DNA of 8,607 bases, taken from NCBI GenBank assembly GCA_003557545.1, contig PWOD01000041.1, forward strand, positions 1 to 8,607, written 5' to 3'. The stretch is from a bacterium. Its GTDB lineage: Bacteria > T1Sed10-126. The first letter of the stretch is position 1; the number at the start of each line of letters is the position of its first letter. The notes below the pieces were generated by a model. That model had not been told where the DNA came from and ran no database searches. It worked only from the letters and a program-made list of their open reading frames with translations. The position numbers and the translations under genes were made by a program. Positions 1 to 3,831 of the stretch are shown here, in pieces.

Positions 1-39
1 ATCAATTTTTAGATCATACTAATCAGCTGTGCACAGTTT

Positions 40-64
40 AAAAAAGGCTGCTCAATAAGCCTTT
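40..64 (-). terminator. Intrinsic terminator of the leftward acetyltransferase gene
   Basis: Read on the minus strand, AAAGGCT (64-58) pairs with AGCCTTT (49-43) around an 8-nt loop. The right arm runs into six T residues (45-40). The hairpin begins inside the stop codon of the leftward gene, so termination is immediate. The stem has only four G/C-containing positions, so strength is probably moderate. Confidence 0.6.
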
Positions 65-335
65 AAATATGGGCAGAGTCGCCGTCGATAAACTGTTGAG
101 CTGTGGCGGGCTCAGGGATTAGAGCTTGCTCCTCAGCATAGCTGTAAGCGGACTGAATAATCTCTTCACCAAGGCCGTTACTTCTGAGAGAAGGCGGGAC
201 AAAGATCGAAAGAAATTTGATCTGTTTTTCATCTTCGTCCAGTTGATAACGCAGCACCGCCTGTTTATCGGAAAAGGGAACGTAAAATTTACCGTTGCCT
301 TCATCATGTAAAACAGTGGGAGAATTTTTACTCAT
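63..335 (-). CDS. Small YjdJ-like GNAT-family N-acetyltransferase
   Basis: This 90-residue protein resembles the single-domain GNAT family COG2388/YjdJ (PF14542), small cytoplasmic acetyl-CoA-binding proteins of mostly unknown substrate. Residues 12-31 read like the first strands (GKFYVPF, then AVLRYQLDE). Residues 43-62 carry the acetyl-CoA pyrophosphate-binding signature: a strand ending in VPPSLRSNGLGEEI, where R51-S-N-G-L-G matches the R-x-x-G-x-G/A loop, followed by a helix (IIQSAYSYAEE). The start is well set: AAGGTG lies 7 nt upstream on the minus strand. The usual family C-terminus, a Cys/Pro-containing strand and a final helix ending near HPEY, is not recognisable. Residues 72-90 are instead Pro/Ala/Asp-rich. 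The other frames there close quickly, so I see no simple frameshift. It has its own promoter and terminator and is a single-gene unit. The family call is good; the substrate is unknown. Confidence 0.75.
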   Translation of the reverse strand: MSKNSPTVLHDEGNGKFYVPFSDKQAVLRYQLDEDEKQIKFLSIFVPPSLRSNGLGEEIIQSAYSYAEEQALIPEPATAQQFIDGDSAHI

Positions 336-352
336 AACTATTCACCTTTGCT

Positions 353-380
353 TTGTGAGTTTGTCCAGAACAATTATAAC
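353..380 (+). promoter_or_regulatory. Possible rightward promoter for the queuosine-salvage gene
   Basis: TTGTGA (353-358) and TATAAC (375-380) are 16 nt apart on the plus strand, with matches of 4 of 6 and 5 of 6. Initiation near 387 would leave a leader of about 97 nt before the ATG at 484. AT-rich sequence at 440-467 (TATAAC at 446, TATAGA at 462) could hold an alternative promoter, but no good -35 box accompanies it. Confidence 0.35.
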
Positions 381-401
381 AGGAATCGTAATGAGTTTAA
401 A
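373..401 (-). promoter_or_regulatory. Sigma-70-type promoter for the leftward acetyltransferase
   Basis: On the minus strand, TTTAAA (401-396, 4 of 6 to the -35 consensus) is followed after 17 nt by a perfect TATAAT (378-373). Transcription would begin near 366, about 30 nt upstream of the start codon at 335. The -10 box overlaps a candidate rightward -10 (375-380). Confidence 0.6.
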
Positions 402-483
402 CGGTTGTCCGGGGAGGGGCAGTTTAAGAATAGGGACTTAATTAATATAACTGATAAATCTTATAGAATCGAGTTGACTGGAA

Positions 484-1542
484 ATGTTCAAATTGAACTT
501 TGAAAGAATGCAGCAGATAGAAACAATAGTGGAGAAGATGCTGGCTGTTGAAACAGTTGATCCGGCTCCCTGGCAGAATCCGGAGATGATCGAGGATATT
601 TCTTTATTTCCGACTGTTAATAATTCTGAAGCCCTTGAGTTTTTATTTTTTGTTGGTGCCTTAAACTTTTCATACTGGATTAAACAGGAGGGCAGAGTTG
701 AAACCTGGGGAGTTCTGACTCCATCAGGCCAGCGGGTGAAAGATATTTTTGCTTTAACCTTTTGTGTGTCCTATGCAGTTGAGACGGGAGAGCTGGAGCT
801 GACAGCCTCTTCATATGAAAAATTTGACCGGAAGTCAGCTGAAAAAATGTTTGCTCCGGTGGAAAAAAGCTGCACAATACCGATGTTGGAGAGTCGGATT
901 AAAAAAATTAATGAACTGGGAGAGGGTTTGAAAAGATTTGGTGAAGATCATGGAACAACTCCAAGTTTTCGGGCTTTTTGCCGGGAACAGGAATCCCTGG
1001 AACAGTTCTTGGAAGGTTTGTCCGACTATTTCCCTTATTCTTTTGGTGATCCATTTCAAAAACTATCCCAGCTACTGTTTAAAATTATAGTTGATCGGTG
1101 TCCAGAAAATATGCCGGAGTCGCAGCTGTTTCCGGAAGAGGATGGCTGGAGCCGGTCTGTCAACTTCGGGGGGATAGAAAAACTAACTGCACAACCTGAT
1201 TATATGCTCCCTCTGTTTTCTCTCAAAACAGGTTTGTGGGATATGGAACCGACTGTCAAAAAATATTTTTCTGATCAGATAGAATTACCGATGGATCATC
1301 CGGTTGAAGTTGAAATACGCAGGCTGACGGTGGAAACTGTGGCGATTCTTGCCGATAGAGTTCCTGGAAACAGTGGGCTGAATGCCGGTAAGATCGATTC
1401 GATAATGTGGCAGCGGGCGGTCAAAGGTTGTTTTCCGAGAGATTGTCAGGGATGTAAATTCATTGACTGGTGTGCGGCAAAAACAACTGAACCATGGAGG
1501 ATGAAACTGGACCATCATTTAACCCGAACGATTTATTATTAA
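484..1542 (+). CDS. Queuosine 5'-phosphate N-glycosylase/hydrolase (QNG1, DUF2419 family)
   Basis: I recognise this 352-residue protein as a member of the queuosine-salvage family DUF2419 (QNG1). The family hydrolyses queuosine-5'-phosphate to free queuine, allowing the base to be re-inserted into tRNA. Family landmarks in order: an N-terminal helix (residues 2-20), LNFSYW near 60-65 (the conserved N-F-x-F/Y-W substrate-pocket segment), LTAQPDYMLP near 234-243 with D239 in the conserved aspartate position, an EVEIR motif near 277-281 followed by a long helix, IDSIMW near 305-310, and a family-like terminus HHLTRTIYY. Length is normal. An unusual feature is C316-x4-C-x2-C-x5-C330, a cysteine set resembling the FeS loop of endonuclease III. 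The start has no strong Shine-Dalgarno. ATG at 508 is an alternative, but it would remove the first eight residues of a helix that fits the family. No other queuosine gene is nearby. The family assignment is confident from motifs; the activity is inferred. Confidence 0.85.
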   Translation: MFKLNFERMQQIETIVEKMLAVETVDPAPWQNPEMIEDISLFPTVNNSEALEFLFFVGALNFSYWIKQEGRVETWGVLTPSGQRVKDIFALTFCVSYAVETGELELTASSYEKFDRKSAEKMFAPVEKSCTIPMLESRIKKINELGEGLKRFGEDHGTTPSFRAFCREQESLEQFLEGLSDYFPYSFGDPFQKLSQLLFKIIVDRCPENMPESQLFPEEDGWSRSVNFGGIEKLTAQPDYMLPLFSLKTGLWDMEPTVKKYFSDQIELPMDHPVEVEIRRLTVETVAILADRVPGNSGLNAGKIDSIMWQRAVKGCFPRDCQGCKFIDWCAAKTTEPWRMKLDHHLTRTIYY

Positions 1543-1568
1543 CAAGTTTTTTAGGGTTTGTAGATTTG

Positions 1569-1597
1569 TTGACGGCAGTTAGAAAAACTCATATGAT
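1569..1597 (+). promoter_or_regulatory. Promoter of the outer-membrane protein gene
   Basis: TTGACG (1569-1574, 5 of 6) and TATGAT (1592-1597, 5 of 6) are separated by the optimal 17 nt. Transcription would start near 1604, giving a leader of about 154 nt before the ATG at 1758. A second copy of TATGAT lies 15 nt downstream (1607-1612) because the -10 region is duplicated. Confidence 0.65.
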
Positions 1598-1612
1598 AAA
1601 AACTCATATGAT
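1583..1612 (+). repeat. Perfect tandem 15-bp duplication over a promoter -10 box
   Basis: AAAAACTCATATGAT occurs twice head to tail (1583-1597 and 1598-1612) without mismatch. Each copy contains the CATATG palindrome and the TATGAT -10 hexamer. It looks like a recent slippage duplication or a doubled regulator site. Confidence 0.9.
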
Positions 1613-1742
1613 TAGATTGAACTGTTAAATCTGGTTGTGGACGGGCAGGATTTTGTAACAGGAGGTGAAGCCGGGCAACTTGTTATTGGTTGGATTATCT
1701 TATATGAAGCTGTTGTGTACAGGCAACAAAAACAGTTTCAAA

Positions 1743-1748
1743 GGGAGG
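1743..1748 (+). promoter_or_regulatory. Ribosome binding site that fixes the OMP start
   Basis: GGGAGG (within AAGGGAGG) lies 9 nt before the ATG at 1758. The frame is open back to a GTG at 1665, but that codon overlaps an AGGAGG (1660-1665) and so cannot use it as a ribosome site. The signal peptide also begins exactly at 1758. Confidence 0.8.
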
Positions 1749-1757
1749 CAAATTAAC

Positions 1758-2492
1758 ATGAAACAGGTAATGGCAGCTTTTCTGATGGTTCTTCTGGTGG
1801 GATCTTTTCTGGTTGGTCCAGTTGCTGCTCAGCAGCATAATTCTGTACTTCGTACAACGCCGGTGGCGATTGCTCCGATTGGACAGATGTTACTGGAACT
1901 TAACGCTGAGTATAGAACAAATGATGATGATAACCTGGTTTTGCAACCGGCAAATATCCGATTTGGTTTAGCCCCTAACATGGAAGGTTATGCTGGATTA
2001 GCCTTTGCGGTTGGAGATGCGGAGGATGAGCTGGCCTATCTGAACTTTGGTGGTAAGGTTGCTTTGACTCCGAATGTTTCATTGGATGTTACGCTGGTGC
2101 TGGACCAGGGAGCGGAAGAAAACCCTGCGGCCTGGGGTGGTGATGAACTGGATCTCAGAGTTGTCCTGCCGGTGCAGTTTCAGGTTGGACCGTTGAGTTC
2201 AATCTATGGTCAGCTGGAGGTTTACAAGATGGATATACTGGATGAAGAGGACAATATTGATATTGATCCCTTTGTCGATCTGGCGGTTGGTTTTAAGCAT
2301 GATGCGCTGGCACTGGAGTTTCATGCCAACGATCTTACCGATGCCATTGATGTTGACTTTGATCCTACTTTTGACCTTGTTGCAGGCTGGCATCTGCCGG
2401 GAAATATCAGTCCGTACGGTGCAGTGTTTAATATAACAGAAGAAAATGATCGTGATATGGCCTATGCCGCTGGCATTCGTTTTAAGTTTTAA
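1758..2492 (+). CDS. Outer-membrane beta-barrel protein with signal peptide (function unknown)
   Basis: The 244-residue product begins with a classical Sec signal peptide: K2 for charge, a hydrophobic core at residues 5-21, and a V-A-A cleavage site, likely after A24. The mature 220 residues have alternating polar and hydrophobic stretches typical of transmembrane beta strands (for example ANIRFGLAP, EGYAGLAFAVG, LNFGGKVAL, VSLDVTLVL, SIYGQLEVY, VDLAVGFKH). These are separated by acidic turns rich in Asp and Glu. The last strand ends in GIRFKF, with the C-terminal Phe characteristic of barrels inserted by the BAM complex. Residue count suggests an 8 to 12-strand barrel. No specific porin, transporter or adhesin family is recognised. 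The acidic turns are compatible with a salty habitat, though that is weak evidence. It stands alone, with its own promoter, a leader of about 154 nt and a strong ribosome site. No clear intrinsic terminator follows. I infer that the organism has an outer membrane. Confidence 0.75.
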   Translation: MKQVMAAFLMVLLVGSFLVGPVAAQQHNSVLRTTPVAIAPIGQMLLELNAEYRTNDDDNLVLQPANIRFGLAPNMEGYAGLAFAVGDAEDELAYLNFGGKVALTPNVSLDVTLVLDQGAEENPAAWGGDELDLRVVLPVQFQVGPLSSIYGQLEVYKMDILDEEDNIDIDPFVDLAVGFKHDALALEFHANDLTDAIDVDFDPTFDLVAGWHLPGNISPYGAVFNITEENDRDMAYAAGIRFKF

Positions 2493-2576
2493 GCGATATT
2501 AGCGGTAAGCAGTATATTTGATAAGAGAATTGTTGCAGGCAAAGTCTGTTTTGGAACTGCTGATTGAGGGATTGGT

Positions 2577-2624
2577 TTATCGATAACAGCTGTTAGTCGG
2601 TGGTTGGGGAAATTATCGATAATT
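2577..2624. repeat. Paired TTATCGATAA palindromes with an interleaved CAGCTG palindrome
   Basis: The 10-bp palindrome TTATCGATAA occurs at 2577-2586 and 2613-2622, 36 bp apart start to start. The second copy extends to a 14-bp palindrome, AATTATCGATAATT (2611-2624). The first overlaps the 12-bp palindrome TAACAGCTGTTA (2584-2595). The arrangement looks like a dimer-binding operator pair about 50-100 bp upstream of the tRNA promoter, but no regulator can be named. Confidence 0.45.
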
Positions 2625-2673
2625 ATCCGGATTCAGCGGAGCGGTGAATTGTACAGTAAAAGATTTAAGCGAC

Positions 2674-2702
2674 TTGTCGGGACAGGGTTTTATTGGTAAA
2701 AT
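2674..2702 (+). promoter_or_regulatory. Promoter for the tRNA-Pro/tRNA-Gly unit
   Basis: TTGTCG (2674-2679, 4 of 6) and TAAAAT (2697-2702, 5 of 6) are separated by 17 nt. Initiation near 2709 would give a 5' leader of about 120 nt before tRNA-Pro. Confidence 0.5.
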
Positions 2703-2760
2703 CTTGGCTGGTCAAAACTGGTTTATTGTGCAGTAGCCCGGGCGGTTGTGGTCGGGTTTA

Positions 2761-2803
2761 GAGGATTTTAGGAAGCTTTACAGGTGACCTGCTGAAAATC
2801 TTC
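2761..2803 (+). other. Nested stem-loop in the tRNA-Pro leader
   Basis: GAGGATTTT (2761-2769) pairs with AAAATCTTC (2795-2803) over 9 bp with one G-U pair. Inside it, CAGG (2781-2784) pairs with CCTG (2788-2791) around TGA. No U-tract follows, so it is not an intrinsic terminator. It ends 25 nt before the tRNA and may guide processing of the precursor. Confidence 0.3.
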
Positions 2804-2828
2804 AAAATAACCAGCTGTTAGATGGCCC

Positions 2829-2903
2829 CGGGGCGTGGCTCAGCTTGGCAAGAGCGCTGCGTTCGGGACGCAGAGGTCGCCGGTTCAAATCCGGCCGCCC
2901 CGA
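2829..2903 (+). tRNA. tRNA-Pro (anticodon CGG)
   Basis: A full cloverleaf can be drawn. The acceptor CGGGGCG (2829-2835) pairs with CGCCCCG (2896-2902), with discriminator A at 2903. The D stem is GCTC/GAGC with GG in its loop. The anticodon stem is CTGCG/CGCAG with loop TTCGGGA, giving anticodon CGG (2864-2866), which reads CCG. The T arm is GCCGG-TTCAAAT-CCGGC. C1-G72 and A73 are the usual proline identity elements. CCA is not encoded. It is the first gene of a two-tRNA unit, with 61 nt to tRNA-Gly. Confidence 0.95.
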
Positions 2904-2918
2904 CTGGAAGAGGTTAGT

Positions 2919-3060
2919 GGGAACAGCAGTTTATTTCGAATGACCCCGGATGTTATATGGATCCGCGGGGGTAGTTCAATGGTAGAACTCCAGCCTTCCA
3001 AGCTGGTCATGCGGGTTCGATTCCCGTCCCCCGCTTTTTGTTATGATACAGGCTGTTCCC
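2919..3060. repeat. 9-bp perfect inverted repeat flanking tRNA-Gly
   Basis: GGGAACAGC (2919-2927) lies before tRNA-Gly and its exact complement GCTGTTCCC (3052-3060) lies after it. With one G-U pair the pairing extends to 11 bp (2917-2927 with 3052-3062). In a precursor transcript the two arms would form a stalk enclosing the tRNA. Confidence 0.6.
2965..3035 (+). tRNA. tRNA-Gly (anticodon TCC)
   Basis: The acceptor GCGGGGG (2965-2971) pairs with CCCCCGC (3028-3034), with discriminator T at 3035 as expected for bacterial glycine tRNA. The D arm is GTTC/GAAC. The anticodon stem is CCAGC/GCTGG with loop CTTCCAA, giving anticodon TCC, which reads GGA. The T arm is GCGGG-TTCGATT-CCCGT, with one G-T pair. 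CCA is not encoded; five T residues begin at the discriminator (3035-3039). Its 5' leader can pair with the acceptor strand (see findings). Confidence 0.95.
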
Positions 3061-3082
3061 GCCGGAGTCGATAATCATTTAT

Positions 3083-3166
3083 TGACTTGCCACCTGTGAA
3101 AGTCAGGCGAAGGTGTGACTGGTCGGTGAAACCAGGATGTTGATGTAACTGTTTCGTTGACGTTAC
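3083..3166 (+). other. Cluster of three possible hairpins upstream of the unknown gene
   Basis: TGACTT (3083-3088) can pair with AAGTCA (3100-3105). CTGGT (3119-3123) can pair with ACCAG (3131-3135) around a 7-nt loop. GTAAC (3145-3149) can pair with GTTAC (3162-3166), lengthened by an inner GT/AC. A GTGAAA..CAGG motif occurs twice (3096-3107 and 3126-3136). It matches no riboswitch consensus that I can recall. It could be a leader RNA or chance pairing. Confidence 0.25.
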
Positions 3167-3185
3167 CGGTGGGGAGGAGTAAACT
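3157..3185 (+). promoter_or_regulatory. Promoter candidate for the unknown 138-aa protein
   Basis: TTGACG (3157-3162, 5 of 6) and TAAACT (3180-3185, 4 of 6) are separated by 17 nt. Initiation would fall near 3192, about 45 nt before the GTG start at 3237. It overlaps the third hairpin of the upstream cluster, so promoter and leader-RNA readings compete. Confidence 0.4.
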
Positions 3186-3222
3186 TTTATAGAGAATCTT
3201 GTATAACTGGTAATTATGCCGT

Positions 3223-3228
3223 GGGAGG
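3223..3228 (+). promoter_or_regulatory. Ribosome binding site selecting a GTG start
   Basis: GGGAGG (3223-3228) lies 8 nt before GTG at 3237. The upstream in-frame ATG at 3216 has no purine-rich site before it, and the GGGAGG would fall inside its coding sequence. GTG is therefore preferred. Confidence 0.7.
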
Positions 3229-3236
3229 CAGTTAAA

Positions 3237-3653
3237 GTGGCCGATGAGTTTGACAGAATTTCGCCTGAAGAACAGCAAAGACGTGATCGCCGTCGTAATA
3301 TTATGGAGAAAAACTACGAGCTTCTGGAAGAGCTTGAACAGCGTAATATTAAGCTGAGTTCTAACCGTTATGATCATGAAGATCGTGAATATTACGTTCA
3401 GAAGGTTGAAAAAACATACCTTGATGGGGCTACCGGTTATATACCTTCTGTGAAGCTTGTGAATGAAACGGTTCGCCCCTCTCTCCAGCCTGTTTTAAAA
3501 CTTCCCCGAAACCTGATTCCGGTTGATAAAAAGGGTGGCAGTAAGACCCTTAACCTGATCTATTCATCAGAACCCTCCGTTGAACAGTCTTTCCACTATA
3601 TGAATCGTTATGAACGACCTGACCTGGAGATATATATTACTTACGAGGAATGA
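3237..3653 (+). CDS. Uncharacterised 138-residue charged cytoplasmic protein
   Basis: I do not recognise a family for this product. It has no signal peptide and no membrane segment, so it should be cytoplasmic. From the GTG start, residues 8-42 are highly charged and predicted helical (SPEEQQRRDRRR, then EKNYELLEELEQRN), with heptad-like leucines suggesting a short coiled coil. Residues 48-138 are richer in beta-forming residues, with many Tyr and Val (YYVQKVEKTYL, GYIPSVKLVNETV, LNLIYSS, LEIYITYEE). Codon use resembles the neighbours and the frame is clean, so it is likely a real, expressed gene. If ATG at 3216 were used the protein would be 145 residues. It lies alone between the tRNA pair and the phosphorylase gene, with a candidate terminator just after its stop. 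That position gives little hint of its role. It may be restricted to this lineage. Confidence 0.7.
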   Translation: MADEFDRISPEEQQRRDRRRNIMEKNYELLEELEQRNIKLSSNRYDHEDREYYVQKVEKTYLDGATGYIPSVKLVNETVRPSLQPVLKLPRNLIPVDKKGGSKTLNLIYSSEPSVEQSFHYMNRYERPDLEIYITYEE

Positions 3654-3680
3654 CTCTTCCAACCGGTTCCTAGAGTTTTT
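3653..3680 (+). terminator. Weak intrinsic terminator after the unknown gene
   Basis: ACTCT (3653-3657) pairs with AGAGT (3672-3676) across a symmetrical internal loop, with AA/TT pairs closing a CCGG tetraloop. Five T residues follow (3676-3680). The first base of the left arm is the last base of the TGA stop codon at 3651-3653. The stem is short, so termination may be partial. Confidence 0.4.
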
Positions 3681-3831
3681 CTTTGCAGCAGTTTTACGCT
3701 TTGCAGGGTCGGGTTATTCGGCAATTATTGTTAAAGTTCCAACCAGCAGAAAAAATTGTTAAAATTACAGGCTTCAATCAGTACGGTTAAATAATTTTTA
3801 CACTATTTTATCTCAAAGGGAGGAACCCCTG

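Larger units (their letters stand above)
2493..2828. other. 336-bp non-coding region between the OMP gene and tRNA-Pro
   Basis: I see no supportable gene here in either direction. The stretch contains two copies of the palindrome TTATCGATAA (2577-2586 and 2613-2622), an overlapping palindrome TAACAGCTGTTA (2584-2595), a promoter at 2674-2702 and a nested stem-loop at 2761-2803. No U-rich hairpin follows the OMP stop, so its transcript end is not defined by sequence. Confidence 0.6.

Noticed and set aside
1-40. CTGTGCACAG palindrome at 27-36
   Set aside because: A single short palindrome just beyond a terminator, with no gene start in the window that it could control.
1519-1560. Possible terminator after the queuosine-salvage gene (T-run at 1547)
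   Set aside because: The only pairing, AACCC with GGGTT, has a loop of about 30 nt and surrounds rather than precedes the T-run.
1665-1757. Longer version of the OMP starting at GTG 1665
   Set aside because: The GTG overlaps the only Shine-Dalgarno there, and the extension would bury the signal peptide 31 residues inside the protein.
2493-2565. AGCAGT (2508) and ACTGCT (2557) as an OMP terminator
   Set aside because: The arms are over 40 nt apart and no U-tract follows.
2835-3074. Open frame running across both tRNA genes
   Set aside because: It reads through two well-formed cloverleafs; such frames over tRNAs are common artefacts and there is no ribosome site.
3111-3145. SAM-I riboswitch-like wording (GACTGGTCGGTGAAACC)
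   Set aside because: The resemblance to the GGCCCGATGAAACC segment is superficial: the AGAG kink-turn region and GGCAACC are missing, and the following gene is not a methionine gene.
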